A DNA stretch of 64,000 nt from Flavobacteriales bacterium (GCA_022447625.1 JAKVAX010000008.1:1-64000); one strand, 5' to 3'. Positions 9,623-18,399 are shown, counted from the stretch's first letter. The notes: generated by a model not told the origin, from the sequence alone. Numbers and translations are program-made.

Positions 9623-9754
9623 ATGGATATTCAAGGGAATCTTAGAGATGCCGTTGGCAAGACCTACGAAGAGATTTCGTCAGACTACGAGTATTTCTCA
9701 AGTCTATATCAAAGGGCGAAAGCTTTAAAAGAGAAATTCGATGCAAATACTTAA
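9623..9754 (+). CDS. Possible small protein of 43 residues
   Basis: ATG at 9623 is preceded by a purine-rich TAGGAG at 9608-9613 and opens a 43-codon frame. The protein is charged and helical, with segments such as DAVGKTYEEISSDYEYF and LYQRAKALKEKF. There is an in-frame stop 12 bp upstream. No known family comes to mind. It may be a genuine small protein or the tail of a decayed gene, since the spacer around it looks degenerate. Confidence 0.3.
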   Translation: MDIQGNLRDAVGKTYEEISSDYEYFSSLYQRAKALKEKFDANT

Positions 9755-9814
9755 AAGAAGTGTTACCTAACACTGCGAAAAAATAAGCCCTACACCCTAA
9801 GCCCCGTAAAACCT

Positions 9815-9822
9815 TATCTTCG
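9815..9822 (+). promoter_or_regulatory. Putative -7 box of rfbA
   Basis: TATCTTCG is one mismatch from TAnnTTTG and sits 24 bp before the TTG start codon of rfbA. No clear -33 element. Confidence 0.3.
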
Positions 9823-9846
9823 CACGAACACCTACACTCCACTAAG

Positions 9847-10719
9847 TTGAAAGGAATCATCCTCGCCGGCGGCAGCGGCACGCGTCTTTATCCTCTGACT
9901 CGAGCGGTCAGTAAGCAGTTGATGCCTGTGTATGACAAGCCGATGATCTACTACCCACTGTCAAGCTTGTTGATCAGCGGAATCAAAGACATTCTCATCA
10001 TCTCCACGCCCCACGACCTTCCGGGGTTTCAACGATTGCTGGGGGATGGGTCTCAGTTGGGATGTAATTTCACTTACGCAGAGCAAAAGGTGCCAAACGG
10101 ACTGGCTCAAGCCTTCGTGATTGGTGAAGAATTCATCGGTAACGACAAGGTGGCACTCATTCTCGGAGACAACATTTTCTATGGAAGAGGTTTTGGTAAA
10201 ATCCTTCGTGAGAACACGGAGGTGAATGGGGCTATTGTCTACGCCTACCACGTCTCTGATCCACAGCGTTATGGAGTGGTTGAGTTTGATCAGAACAACA
10301 AAGTGATCAGCATTGAAGAGAAGCCGAAACTGCCCAAATCGAACTATGCGGTGCCTGGATTGTACTACTATGACAATCAGGTGATCGAGATCGCTAAGAA
10401 CCTAGAGCCAAGCGCCCGTGGAGAATACGAGATCACTGATGTAAACCGTGCTTACCTTGAAATGGGCAAGCTGCAAGTGTCTAAAATGACGCGCGGAACG
10501 GCTTGGTTAGACACCGGAACGTTCGCTAGTCTGATGCAAGCAGGTCAGTATGTTCAGGTGATTGAAGAACGCCAAGGACTAAAGATCGGATGCATCGAAG
10601 AGATCGCTTGGCGAATGGGCTACATTGGTGATGAAGAAATGGAACGCTTAGCTGAACCGCTGAAGAACAGTGGTTATGGTCTTTACCTTCTCGAGCAGCT
10701 ACGCAACCCAGACAAATGA
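9847..10719 (+). CDS. rfbA: Glucose-1-phosphate thymidylyltransferase
   Basis: A 290-residue enzyme that makes dTDP-glucose from dTTP and glucose-1-phosphate, the first step to dTDP-rhamnose for surface polysaccharide. The nucleotide-binding signature [11 protein letters not shown] is at residues 8-18, followed by [44 protein letters not shown] and TAWLDTGTF are also family hallmarks. The start is TTG at 9847, because the conserved N-terminus KGIILAGG begins immediately after it and no ATG precedes it in frame. It overlaps the next gene by 4 bp (ATGA). The partner rfbD is far away at 38.2 kb. Confidence 0.95.
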   Translation: MKGIILAGGSGTRLYPLTRAVSKQLMPVYDKPMIYYPLSSLLISGIKDILIISTPHDLPGFQRLLGDGSQLGCNFTYAEQKVPNGLAQAFVIGEEFIGNDKVALILGDNIFYGRGFGKILRENTEVNGAIVYAYHVSDPQRYGVVEFDQNNKVISIEEKPKLPKSNYAVPGLYYYDNQVIEIAKNLEPSARGEYEITDVNRAYLEMGKLQVSKMTRGTAWLDTGTFASLMQAGQYVQVIEERQGLKIGCIEEIAWRMGYIGDEEMERLAEPLKNSGYGLYLLEQLRNPDK

Positions 10720-11705
10720 CACTAACGGCTTTGAAGAACCCTGCAGATCAGCTTCTCGCGTATAGAGATGCATTCAATAACGCTATCCCAACCGGCACGG
10801 TATACAAAATCGCAGGTCTCTATGACCCGATCGATTACCTCATGCAATTAGGGGGTAAGCGTATTCGTCCGGCCATGGTATTAGCAGCGGCTGAAGCCTT
10901 CGGCGCTAGCCAAGAAAAGGCCATGGATGTAGCATTGGCGGTGGAAACATTCCACAACTTCACGCTGATGCATGATGATATCATGGACAAAGCCCCACTA
11001 CGTCGTGGGATGCCTACGGTTCATGAAAAATGGAATGCCAACACCGCCATTCTCAGTGGGGATGCCATGCTGGTGCAAGCATATCAGCACCTATCCAAGA
11101 GCGATCCGGCGCAGCTTCCAGAGCTAATGAAGCTCTTTAATCACACGGCCATAGAGGTCTGTGAAGGACAACAACTCGACATGGAATTCGAGACGCGTGA
11201 TAACGTGACCGTCGATGAGTACATGGAGATGATTGAGCTGAAAACCTCGGTGTTGCTCGCTGCAGCGCTGAAAATGGGAGCCATCATCGCTGGCGCTTCT
11301 GAAGAAGATCAGGCCAAGATTTACTCTTATGGAATCAAGGTAGGACTGGCTTTCCAGCTCCAAGATGATTACTTAGATGCCTTCGGTGACCCAGAGAAAT
11401 TCGGCAAGCAAGTAGGGGGTGATATCTTGGCTGATAAGAAGACTTTCCTCTATCTCATGTGTCAAGATCTCGCTAGCGCGGAACAGCTGAAGTCGCTAAA
11501 GAGCTTCCACGGTGTGGTGAGCGAAGAAAAGGTGGCGGTAGTCAAAGATCTTTTTGAAAGTACTGGCGCTTCCGCGATAGCGAAGAAAGAAATGAACGAC
11601 TATTACAACGAAGCCCTCAGCCTCGTTGACGAATTGAACTGCTCAGAAGAAGGGAAGCTACTTTTCCGATTTTTAGCGGAAATGGTGTTGGTGCGAACTA
11701 CATGA
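10716..11705 (+). CDS. Polyprenyl (isoprenyl) diphosphate synthase
   Basis: A 329-residue trans-isoprenyl diphosphate synthase. It carries GGKRIRP near residue 46, the first Asp-rich motif DDIMD within [15 protein letters not shown], and the second as DDYLD in [13 protein letters not shown]. It condenses isopentenyl diphosphate with an allylic primer to make farnesyl, geranylgeranyl or longer chains for quinones, carotenoids or undecaprenyl carriers. The chain length cannot be fixed from sequence alone. An aromatic residue five positions before DDxxD hints at a short-chain product. It overlaps both rfbA and the downstream small gene by 4 bp, so the three are probably co-translated. Confidence 0.92.
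   Translation: MTLTALKNPADQLLAYRDAFNNAIPTGTVYKIAGLYDPIDYLMQLGGKRIRPAMVLAAAEAFGASQEKAMDVALAVETFHNFTLMHDDIMDKAPLRRGMPTVHEKWNANTAILSGDAMLVQAYQHLSKSDPAQLPELMKLFNHTAIEVCEGQQLDMEFETRDNVTVDEYMEMIELKTSVLLAAALKMGAIIAGASEEDQAKIYSYGIKVGLAFQLQDDYLDAFGDPEKFGKQVGGDILADKKTFLYLMCQDLASAEQLKSLKSFHGVVSEEKVAVVKDLFESTGASAIAKKEMNDYYNEALSLVDELNCSEEGKLLFRFLAEMVLVRTT
11570..11584. repeat. Iterated palindrome, exact copy (TTCCGCGATAGCGAA)
   Basis: Exact match to the window-wide word TTCCGCNNTAGCGAA, here inside the polyprenyl synthase coding region, where it spans the Ser-Ala-Ile-Ala-Lys codons. Confidence 0.8.
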
Positions 11706-12055
11706 GCGAAGACCTGATCCCTTTTCAATCATTCCCTGATATCCAGGATCATCGAGAGGTGCTGAAAGCTACTTCATTGCAGATCAATAAGGATGCTGGG
11801 GAGGAATGGATCAATACCAGCGACGAACTCTCTCCCGAACTTATATACCAAGCTGTTCGAGAACAGATCAACATCATGTGCGATTGTAACGTACCCGGAT
11901 TGGTTCGTCTATTCTACCGAGTAGACCTTCCGGAACAGACGGTGCGACAAGTGATTGAGCATGATGACCCTGGCAGTGTGGTAGACCAATTGACTTACCT
12001 ATTGGTACGAAGAGAAGCGCTTAAAGTGTTCTATCGGATGAGCTATTCCGCGTGA
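11702..12055 (+). CDS. Small hypothetical protein in the rfbA-polyprenyl synthase operon
   Basis: A 117-residue acidic protein with no recognised motif, signal peptide or TM helix. The C-terminal half (segments INIMCDCNVPGLVRLFYRVDL and VDQLTYLLVRREALKVFYR) looks helical and well packed, like a small conserved cytoplasmic protein. Its start overlaps the stop of the prenyl synthase gene (ATGA), which argues that it is a real co-expressed gene. The C-terminus ends within a near copy of the iterated palindrome (12046-12060). Function unknown. Confidence 0.65.
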   Translation: MSEDLIPFQSFPDIQDHREVLKATSLQINKDAGEEWINTSDELSPELIYQAVREQINIMCDCNVPGLVRLFYRVDLPEQTVRQVIEHDDPGSVVDQLTYLLVRREALKVFYRMSYSA

Positions 12056-12111
12056 GCGAAAAGGCGAAACCGAACTTTCTGAATTCTCTAAGGTATTATA
12101 GCCTATATGTG

Positions 12112-12119
12112 TAACTTTG
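12112..12119 (+). promoter_or_regulatory. Putative -7 box of sucA
   Basis: TAACTTTG matches TAnnTTTG exactly, 25 bp before the sucA start codon. No good -33 TTG is found at the usual spacing. Confidence 0.4.
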
Positions 12120-12144
12120 TAAGTTAAACGACGGAAGTATCCTG

Positions 12145-14871
12145 ATGGATGATTTTTCATACCTGAGCAACGGTGACGTCAATGCCATCGAAGCTCTTTA
12201 TCAGCAGTATCGCAAAGACCCGCAATCAGTAGACGAAGGATGGAAGAAATTCTTCGAAGGGTTCGAATTTGCTCAAGCGAATTACGAAGACGGCGGTGCC
12301 ATCCCTGAAAATGTTCAGAAAGAGTTCAAGGTCATCAACCTCATTGATGGCTACCGCTCACGCGGACACCTCTTCACACTCACCAATCCAGTGCGTCAAC
12401 GACGTCAGTATTCACCAACACTTGACCTCGAAAATTTCGGCTTGAGTGATGCAGATCTCGATACCGAGTTTGAAGCAGGTGAACAGGTAGGAATTGGGAA
12501 AGCAAAGCTCCGCGACATCGTAGAGCATTTGCAGATGACCTACTGCCAGCACATCGGAATCGAATACATGTACATGCGCAAGCCGGAACATGTAGAGTGG
12601 ATGCGCAACAAAATTGAAATTAAGAATCGTCCGAAATTCTCGACTGACGAAAAGAAGCACTTCTTCAAGAAGATCAACCAAGCGACGGTCTTTGAGCAGT
12701 TTTTGCAGAAGAAGTTTGTTGGTCAGAAGCGATTCTCTGTTGAAGGAAATGAAAGCCTCGTGGCAGCCATCGACGATATCGTTGAGACGGGTTCGCGCAT
12801 GGGAGCCAAAGAATTTGTGGTGGGTATGGCTCATCGCGGTCGCTTGAACACACTTGCACACATCTTCGGTAAACCGTACGATCAAATCTTCTCTGAATTT
12901 GAAGGGAAGGAGTACGATGACGATGGTGTGTTTGATGGTGACGTGAAGTACCACTTGGGTTACTCTACGGATGTAGTAGCAGATTCAGGTGAGAAAGTTC
13001 ACCTTACGCTTTGTCCAAACCCATCTCACCTTGAGGCGGTTGATCCTGTAGTTGAAGGACTCGTTCGTTCGAAGATTGATGAGTACCTCCACGACGAGAA
13101 GGCGATTGTGCCGATCCTCATCCACGGAGATGCGGCTATTTCAGGACAAGGAGTTGTTTACGAAGTGGTGCAGATGGCGCAGCTTGATGGCTACCGCACA
13201 GGAGGTACAATCCATATCGTAGTTAACAACCAGATTGGATTTACAACTAATTACCTTGACGGACGTTCATCAACATACTGCACTGACGTAGGTAAAGTGA
13301 CGCTTTCACCAGTATTCCACGTGAATGCAGATGATGTGGAAGCGGTGATTCAAACCGTTCGAATTGCGATGGAATTCCGTCAGACGTTCGGACGTGACGT
13401 ATTCATTGACCTTCTTGGTTACCGTAAGTATGGACACAACGAAGGTGACGAGCCGAAATTTACGCAGCCTCAGCTGTACAAAGCGATTGCTGCACACAAT
13501 ACTCCACGTGAGATTTACCTTCTGCAATTGATTGGTGAAGGAGTATATACAGCAGAAGATGGAACAAAGCTTCGCGCTGTGTTGGAAGAAGAGTTGAACG
13601 CTAAGTTTGATGCTTCGAAAGAAATCTCTCGTGCTTATGTGAAGCACTTCCTTGAAGAAACTTGGAAAGGGTACCAGCAATTGCCTCACGGCGAATTCGA
13701 CCCTTCTCCGAAAACTGGAGTGCCAAAGAAGAAGTTGTTGGAATTGGCAGAGCGCATCGCGCACCTTCCAGAAGACAAGAAGTTCTTCCGTAAGACGAAA
13801 AAATTGATGGCTGATCGTGAGAAGATGATTGCTGAAGATCGTCTTGATTGGTCAATGGGTGAGCTTCTTGCTTACGCTTCTCTTCTAGATGAAAAGCACC
13901 CCGTGCGTATTTCTGGACAAGATGTAGAGCGCGGAACATTCTCGCACCGTCACGCTGTGGTCAAAACAGAAGACACCGAGGAAGAATTCATCTCACTCAA
14001 CCACGTAAGTGACAAGCAAGCGCAGCTTACGATCTACAATTCACTTCTATCTGAGTACGCTGTACTAGGGTTTGAGTATGGATACGCCTTCGGTGTACCA
14101 AATGGATTAACAATTTGGGAGGCGCAGTTTGGAGATTTCTTCAATGGGGCACAAATCACGATTGACCAGTTCATCTCGGCTGCGGAGGATAAGTGGCGTA
14201 CGATGAATGGTCTAGTCATGTTGTTACCTCACGGCTACGAAGGAATGGGGTCAGAGCACTCTAGCGGACGTATGGAACGTTTCCTTCAGCTTTGTGCGGA
14301 GAACAACATGTGGGTTGCGAACTGCACAAACCCAGCTAGCTTCTTCCACTTGCTACGTCGTCAGGTAAAGCGTGAGTACCGCAAGCCATTGATTGTCTTT
14401 ACTCCGAAGAAACTTCTTCGTTACCCGAAAGCAGTGAGCAAACTTGCTGACTTGACGAAAGGTGGTTTCCAAGAGGTGATTGACGATGCTAGTGTAAACG
14501 CGAAAGACGTTGACACGGTAGCACTATGCAGTGGTAAGATCTACTACGATATCCTTGAACACAAGGAGAAGACGGGAGCTGGAGATAATATTGCCGTGGT
14601 TCGCCTCGAGCAGTTGTACCCACTTCCTGAAGAACAGCTAGACGCGTTGGTGAAGAAATACGGAGAAGATTGCAAGTACATTTGGGTTCAAGAGGAACCA
14701 GAAAACATGGGAGCTTGGAGCTACATGTTGCGTAAGTACCGCAAAGCTAACTTGGACGTCATTGCTCGTGTATCTAGTGGTAGTCCGGCAGCTGGTTCTC
14801 CTGTAATTCACGCACAACGTCAGCAAGCGATCCTAGATCGCCTTTTTGAAAACGCGAAGGTTAAAGCATAA
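12145..14871 (+). CDS. sucA: 2-oxoglutarate dehydrogenase E1 component
   Basis: A 908-residue thiamine-diphosphate enzyme that decarboxylates 2-oxoglutarate in the TCA cycle and hands the succinyl group to the E2 lipoyl domain. The start is supported by the typical N-terminal sequence YLSNGDVNAIEALYQQYRKD. Hallmarks are MAHRGRLNTL near 228, LTLCPNPSHLEAVDPVV, the TPP site GDAAISGQG, GYRKYGHNEGDEPKFTQP near 425, and the C-terminal VQEEPENMGAWSYM. The length fits the family (about 930 in E. coli). It is followed 18 bp later by sucB, forming an operon. The E3 gene is not in the window. Confidence 0.97.
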   Translation: MDDFSYLSNGDVNAIEALYQQYRKDPQSVDEGWKKFFEGFEFAQANYEDGGAIPENVQKEFKVINLIDGYRSRGHLFTLTNPVRQRRQYSPTLDLENFGLSDADLDTEFEAGEQVGIGKAKLRDIVEHLQMTYCQHIGIEYMYMRKPEHVEWMRNKIEIKNRPKFSTDEKKHFFKKINQATVFEQFLQKKFVGQKRFSVEGNESLVAAIDDIVETGSRMGAKEFVVGMAHRGRLNTLAHIFGKPYDQIFSEFEGKEYDDDGVFDGDVKYHLGYSTDVVADSGEKVHLTLCPNPSHLEAVDPVVEGLVRSKIDEYLHDEKAIVPILIHGDAAISGQGVVYEVVQMAQLDGYRTGGTIHIVVNNQIGFTTNYLDGRSSTYCTDVGKVTLSPVFHVNADDVEAVIQTVRIAMEFRQTFGRDVFIDLLGYRKYGHNEGDEPKFTQPQLYKAIAAHNTPREIYLLQLIGEGVYTAEDGTKLRAVLEEELNAKFDASKEISRAYVKHFLEETWKGYQQLPHGEFDPSPKTGVPKKKLLELAERIAHLPEDKKFFRKTKKLMADREKMIAEDRLDWSMGELLAYASLLDEKHPVRISGQDVERGTFSHRHAVVKTEDTEEEFISLNHVSDKQAQLTIYNSLLSEYAVLGFEYGYAFGVPNGLTIWEAQFGDFFNGAQITIDQFISAAEDKWRTMNGLVMLLPHGYEGMGSEHSSGRMERFLQLCAENNMWVANCTNPASFFHLLRRQVKREYRKPLIVFTPKKLLRYPKAVSKLADLTKGGFQEVIDDASVNAKDVDTVALCSGKIYYDILEHKEKTGAGDNIAVVRLEQLYPLPEEQLDALVKKYGEDCKYIWVQEEPENMGAWSYMLRKYRKANLDVIARVSSGSPAAGSPVIHAQRQQAILDRLFENAKVKA

Positions 14872-14889
14872 CACGAAATACCCTATTCC

Positions 14890-16158
14890 ATGCCTGTATT
14901 GGAAATGAAAGTCCCGAGTCCGGGCGAGTCAATTTCAGAAGTAGAGATCGCAGCTTGGCTAGTACAAGACGGTGACTACGTTGAAAAAGATCAAACGATT
15001 GCTGAGGTCGATTCAGATAAGGCGACCTTGGAACTTCCTGCGGAAGGTGCAGGAACTATCACGCTAAAGGCGGAAGAAGGTGACGTGGTAGCAGTAGGAG
15101 ATGTGGTATGCCACATTGATACTGACGCTGAACGTCCGGCCGGAGCTGCTGCTCCAGCACCCGCTGCCGAAGCGAAACCAGAAGAGAAGAAAGAAGAGCC
15201 AAAAGCTGCGCCAGCACCAGCGCCGGCACCAGCACCAGCGGCTGCTTCGAATCAAACATATGCTTCAGGACACCCCTCACCAGCAGCTCAGAAGCTGATG
15301 AGTGAGAATGGAATCCAAGCAGGTCAAGTTCAAGGCACAGGCAAAGACGGACGAATCCTCAAGCAGGACGTTGTTGCTGCCATGGCTGCAGGATTTGATA
15401 CTTCTGCTGCCTCAACATGGGGTGGAAGTCGTGAAATTCGTCGTGAACGCATGTCGTCGCTTCGTCGTAAAGTAGCTGAGCGCCTTGTAAGCGTGAAGCA
15501 AGAAACGGCGATGCTAACTACTTTCAATGAGGTGAACATGAAACCAATCATGGACATCCGAGCGAAGTACAAGGCGAAATTCAAAGAAGAGCTTGGAACC
15601 AGCTTAGGCTTCATGAGCTTCTTCACCAAGGCTGTTACTATCGCCCTCAACCACTACCCAGCGGTCAACGGACGTATCGACGGTAAAGAAATGGTCTTCC
15701 ATGATTACGCTGATATTGGTATCGCTGTAAGTTCACCTAAAGGATTGATGGTGCCCGTAGTACGCAACGCAGAACAGATGAGCCTGGCTCAAATCGAAAG
15801 TGAGATCAAGCGCCTAGCGATCAAAGCTCGCGACGGTAAGATCACCATCGACGAAATGACAGGAGGAACCTTCACGATTACGAACGGAGGTGTCTTCGGT
15901 TCGATGCTTTCAACACCAATCATCAACCCACCGCAAAGCGCGATCCTTGGTATGCACAACATCGTTGAGCGTCCAATCGCAGAAAACGGCGAGGTAGTGA
16001 TTCGTCCGGTAATGTACGTGGCCCTTTCATACGACCACCGCATCATCGACGGAAAGGAAAGCGTAAGCTTCCTTTACAAAGTGAAAGAAATGCTCGAGAA
16101 CCCAGAGCGCATGCTATTCAGCGGCAAAGAGCCAGCTGAGGTGTTGCTTGGGTTGTAA
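14890..16158 (+). CDS. sucB: 2-oxoglutarate dehydrogenase E2, dihydrolipoyllysine succinyltransferase
   Basis: A 422-residue E2 subunit. The N-terminal lipoyl domain has the modified lysine at K44 in [13 protein letters not shown] very Ala/Pro/Glu-rich linker (about 85-120) follows. The peripheral-subunit-binding domain at about 128-165 contains [12 protein letters not shown] and [13 protein letters not shown]. The C-terminal catalytic domain ends with [11 protein letters not shown] (His383, Asp387). It transfers succinyl from lipoate to CoA. It is cotranscribed with sucA and followed by a strong terminator at 16181-16210. Confidence 0.97.
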   Translation: MPVLEMKVPSPGESISEVEIAAWLVQDGDYVEKDQTIAEVDSDKATLELPAEGAGTITLKAEEGDVVAVGDVVCHIDTDAERPAGAAAPAPAAEAKPEEKKEEPKAAPAPAPAPAPAAASNQTYASGHPSPAAQKLMSENGIQAGQVQGTGKDGRILKQDVVAAMAAGFDTSAASTWGGSREIRRERMSSLRRKVAERLVSVKQETAMLTTFNEVNMKPIMDIRAKYKAKFKEELGTSLGFMSFFTKAVTIALNHYPAVNGRIDGKEMVFHDYADIGIAVSSPKGLMVPVVRNAEQMSLAQIESEIKRLAIKARDGKITIDEMTGGTFTITNGGVFGSMLSTPIINPPQSAILGMHNIVERPIAENGEVVIRPVMYVALSYDHRIIDGKESVSFLYKVKEMLENPERMLFSGKEPAEVLLGL

Positions 16159-16180
16159 GCAAAAAGGGATATAGATTAGG

Positions 16181-16210
16181 AAAAGGGTGGGCGTTGGCTC
16201 ACCTTTTTTT
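16181..16210 (+). terminator. Intrinsic terminator of sucAB
   Basis: An AAAAGGGTG arm (16181-16189) and a CACC-T7 arm (16200-16210) form a short stem with a 10-nt loop, followed by a run of seven T. It lies 22 bp after the sucB stop codon. Confidence 0.65.
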
Positions 16211-16211
16211 G

Positions 16212-16246
16212 TAGGCGGTAGGCGGTAAGCTGTATGCTGTATTTGG
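16212..16246. repeat. Heptamer-period repeat TAGGCGG-like
   Basis: TAGGCGG, TAGGCGG, TAAGCTG, TATGCTG and TATTTGG follow each other with a strict 7-bp period, the later copies degenerate. Confidence 0.65.
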
Positions 16247-16249
16247 AAT

Positions 16250-16284
16250 GCGGATCGCGGGTTGCGGATTGCGGATTGCGGTGG
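16250..16284. repeat. Heptamer-period repeat GCGGATT-like
   Basis: GCGGATC, GCGGGTT, GCGGATT, GCGGATT and GCGGTGG in tandem: five 7-bp units with two identical copies. A further pair, GTGCCGG and ACGCCGG, follows at 16304-16317. Confidence 0.7.
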
Positions 16285-16315
16285 GGGCTACCTAGAAGGT
16301 CGGGTGCCGGACGCC

Positions 16316-16358
16316 GGTAAAAGAAAACCCCCTTCCCAATGCGGAAGGGGGGTTCTTA
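16316..16358 (-). terminator. Hairpin terminator, probably for the sulfur operon
   Basis: Arms AACCCCCTTCC (16326-16336) and GGAAGGGGGGTT (16343-16354) form a stem of about 10 bp. Read on the minus strand it is followed by TTTTCTTTTA, so it best serves the minus-strand operon ending at 16473. It may also back up sucAB termination from the other side. Confidence 0.65.
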
Positions 16359-16441
16359 GTCTACAAGAGTACCTAATCCCTGTAGACTCCACTTAACCAA
16401 CATATTAATCCGTTTGATTCTTTGCGTAGCAAAGAATAACT

Positions 16442-16462
16442 CCTCCCTTCGCAGAGGGGAGG
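16442..16462 (-). terminator. Small hairpin just after the moeZ-like gene
   Basis: CCTCCC and GGGAGG arms enclose a short loop, 10 bp beyond the moeZ-like stop codon. It lacks a good T tract, so it may be a processing stem rather than a true terminator. Confidence 0.3.
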
Positions 16463-16472
16463 CCGGGAGGGG

Positions 16473-17642
16473 TCAGTACTTGGGCAAACTCGCGTCTACC
16501 TCATCTACCCAGGCCAGAATCCCGCCCTTCAGATTGTATAAATTCTCGAAACCGAAATCTGTTTCTAACTGCTTTATTGCTTTAGCGCTTCTGACGCCAC
16601 TTCTGCAGTGGACAATCACTTGCTTGTTGCGATCAATGCGATTGGCAAATTCACCCACTGATTTCAGCGGAGCCAATTCACCGTCGATATTCACGATGGC
16701 GTATTCGTAGGGCTCACGTACATCGATCAATTGATGAGGTACGCCGCTTTCACGCATACGCTGAAGGTCAGAGACGCTTACCTCTTTCACCTCAGCTTTC
16801 TCCACGCGTTCGGTAGTTCCAATACCACAGAATTGCTCGTAGTCGATCAGTTCTGTTTGGGTAGGGTTTTCACCGTTGAGGGGGTTTTTGGGATCGCGGT
16901 ATACCTTCAACGTTCTGGTCTCAAAGGTGGCAGCGTCCATGAGGAAGAGTCTTCCGTTGAGGGTGTCGCCTACGCCTGAGATGACCTTGATGACTTCATT
17001 TGCTTGAAGGCTGCCCATGATACCTGGGAGTACGCCAATGACGCCTCCTTCGGCACAGCTTGGCACCAATCCTGGAGGAGGTGGTGTAGGGAAGAGGTCG
17101 CGGTAATTCGGTCCTCGGTTTCCCTCCTCGTCCAGGTGGTTGAATACGCTGACTTGTCCTTCAAATCGGTAGATCGAAGCGTATACGTTTACCTTATCTA
17201 AAAGAACACAAGCATCGTTGACCAGGTAGCGGGTTGGGAAATTATCGGTTCCGTCTGCCACTACATCGTAGTCTTTGATGATGTCAAGTGCGTTCGCTGA
17301 GGTCAGCTGCGTGTTGTAGGTCTTGACTGTAATGTGTGGATTCAGTGCGCGAATGCGCTTCGCTGCCGCCTCCACTTTGGGGGTACCTACATCATCGATT
17401 CCAAAAAGCACTTGACGTTGAAGGTTGGATTCATCGACGACGTCAAAGTCAACGATACCCAGTGTTCCCACTCCTGCTGCCGCGAGGTAGAGGAGTAGCG
17501 GACTACCTAATCCGCCTGAACCGACGATCAGAACCCTTGATTCCTTCAGCTTACGTTGACCTTCAATATTAAACTGAGGAATGATCAAATGTCGGCTATA
17601 ACGTTCTAGTTCTTCTTTCGAGAATGTCACTTCTTCTGCCAT
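16473..17642 (-). CDS. MoeZ-like adenylyltransferase with C-terminal rhodanese domain, activator of the CysO-like carrier
   Basis: A 389-residue E1-like enzyme. The ThiF/MoeB domain (about 5-260) has the ATP loop GSGGLGSP near 42-49, RQVLFG and ADGTDNFPTRYLVND, and the segment DYEQFCGIG at its end as in mycobacterial MoeZ. A rhodanese domain (about 270-389) has its active Cys346 in VHCRSGVRS. MoeZ-type proteins adenylate the C-terminal glycine of a ubiquitin-like carrier and convert it to a thiocarboxylate. The paired CXXC zinc site of E. coli MoeB is not evident. It is the last gene of the operon, 11 bp after cysO. It could also serve molybdopterin or thiamine carriers, but its neighbours point to cysteine synthesis. 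Confidence 0.9.
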   Translation of the reverse strand: MAEEVTFSKEELERYSRHLIIPQFNIEGQRKLKESRVLIVGSGGLGSPLLLYLAAAGVGTLGIVDFDVVDESNLQRQVLFGIDDVGTPKVEAAAKRIRALNPHITVKTYNTQLTSANALDIIKDYDVVADGTDNFPTRYLVNDACVLLDKVNVYASIYRFEGQVSVFNHLDEEGNRGPNYRDLFPTPPPPGLVPSCAEGGVIGVLPGIMGSLQANEVIKVISGVGDTLNGRLFLMDAATFETRTLKVYRDPKNPLNGENPTQTELIDYEQFCGIGTTERVEKAEVKEVSVSDLQRMRESGVPHQLIDVREPYEYAIVNIDGELAPLKSVGEFANRIDRNKQVIVHCRSGVRSAKAIKQLETDFGFENLYNLKGGILAWVDEVDASLPKY

Positions 17643-17653
17643 GGTCGCGCTTT

Positions 17654-17932
17654 TTAGTAGCTTCCACCCGCTATCGCGGGAATAATCGAAACTACCGAAT
17701 TTGCTTCAACAGTAGTGTGTTCTCGGTTGAGCGCGTGAATATCTTCATCTCCAACATAGATGCGTACGAATGAACGAATATCTCCACGTTCGTCAAGGAG
17801 GTGTTGTTTCAGTCCATTGTATTCATCAATCAGTTGGTTGATCACTTCTTTTACGTTGTTTCCTGTGCTTTCAAATACCGCCTGGTCGGCGGTAAACTTG
17901 CGCAATGGGGTTGGGATAATGAGTCGTGCCAT
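17654..17932 (-). CDS. cysO: CysO-like ubiquitin-fold sulfur carrier with a GGSY C-terminus
   Basis: A 92-residue ThiS/MoaD beta-grasp protein close to mycobacterial CysO: compare SFVRIYVGDEDIHAL and the tail VSIIPAIAGG. The diglycine is not terminal. Two further residues, Ser-Tyr, follow, so a protease must trim the protein before the glycine can be adenylated. Precursors of this kind are known for QbsE (trimmed by the JAMM protein QbsD) and HcyS. It sits between genes for a JAMM protease and a MoeZ-like enzyme. As a thiocarboxylate it would donate sulfur to CysM. The last codons lie inside a near copy of the iterated palindrome (17667-17682). Confidence 0.88.
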   Translation of the reverse strand: MARLIIPTPLRKFTADQAVFESTGNNVKEVINQLIDEYNGLKQHLLDERGDIRSFVRIYVGDEDIHALNREHTTVEANSVVSIIPAIAGGSY

Positions 17933-17943
17933 GATTGTAGTTT

Positions 17944-18399
17944 TTATGAGGCCTTATTGGCCGAAGTATTTACGTTTCTATTGGATATGATTTCTTCTTG
18001 TTCGAATGCTCGATCATCGTTCAAGGTCCATGAGGTGATGTCTACCACTTTTTCTGGTTGGACACTAAGAATGATGTAGCTGAAGGATGGTAATGCTTGC
18101 TTCAAATCGTGTTCCGAAGGAATGGCTGGGTGCAATGGATGGGTGTGGTAAATACCGAGGAATTCAAGCCCTTCCGCGATAACGAATTGTTCAGCCTTCA
18201 TGTAGTCTAGAGGGTCGATCGCAAAACGACGACGTTGATCACCTTCTTTTGCGTTCACCACTGGTTTGATCACCGTTACATGCTTCACGCCTTCCACCGT
18301 TTTCCCGTAAAAGAATCCACAGATTTCATTTGGGAAACCTTGTAGGGAGTGACTCTTCATGAGATCTTCAGCTTGAGCCGTGAGTTCGAGCTTCTTCAT
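17944..18399 (-). CDS. mec: JAMM/MPN-family metallopeptidase (Mec-like)
   Basis: A 151-residue zinc protease of the M67/JAMM class. All metal and catalytic residues are visible: Glu25 in NEICGFF, His85 and His87 in HTHP, Ser95 and Asp98 in the HxH-x7-SxxD pattern. In Mycobacterium tuberculosis, Mec cuts cysteine off the CysO-cysteine adduct. In the QbsD and HcyD cases a JAMM protein trims the carrier precursor. With a carrier ending in GGSY, this enzyme may do both. The start overlaps cysM by 4 bp (ATGA) and cysO follows after 11 bp. The symbol is by analogy. Confidence 0.88.
   Translation of the reverse strand: MKKLELTAQAEDLMKSHSLQGFPNEICGFFYGKTVEGVKHVTVIKPVVNAKEGDQRRRFAIDPLDYMKAEQFVIAEGLEFLGIYHTHPLHPAIPSEHDLKQALPSFSYIILSVQPEKVVDITSWTLNDDRAFEQEEIISNRNVNTSANKAS

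Larger units (their letters stand above)
9215..9846. other. Long spacer with hairpins and vestigial-looking short reading frames
   Basis: This 632-bp gap holds no convincing full gene. Next to the efflux operon are an inverted repeat (9252-9273) and a second small one (9278-9294, CTTCAT/ATGAAG). A plus-strand frame of about 34 codons ending near 9436 reads like protein but has no start and follows a stop codon. A perfect hairpin ATGAGG/CCTCAT lies at 9538-9553. A 43-codon ORF lies at 9623-9754. The impression is of decayed genes or a site of past rearrangement. Confidence 0.5.
16159..16472. other. Convergent spacer with terminators and heptamer-period repeats
   Basis: A 314-bp gap between the convergent sucB and moeZ-like genes. 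It contains the sucB terminator, three adjacent short arrays with a 7-bp period (16212-16246, 16250-16284, 16304-16317), a strong hairpin at 16326-16354 and a smaller one at 16442-16462. No ORF is credible here. Confidence 0.7.

Noticed and set aside
12412-12954. 180-codon minus-strand ORF inside sucA
   Set aside because: It is antisense to a highly conserved, full-length sucA and has no recognisable protein pattern; it arises from codon bias.
15059-15280. Leu/Pro/Arg-rich antisense ORFs in sucB
   Set aside because: They mirror the repetitive Ala/Pro linker codons of the E2 protein.
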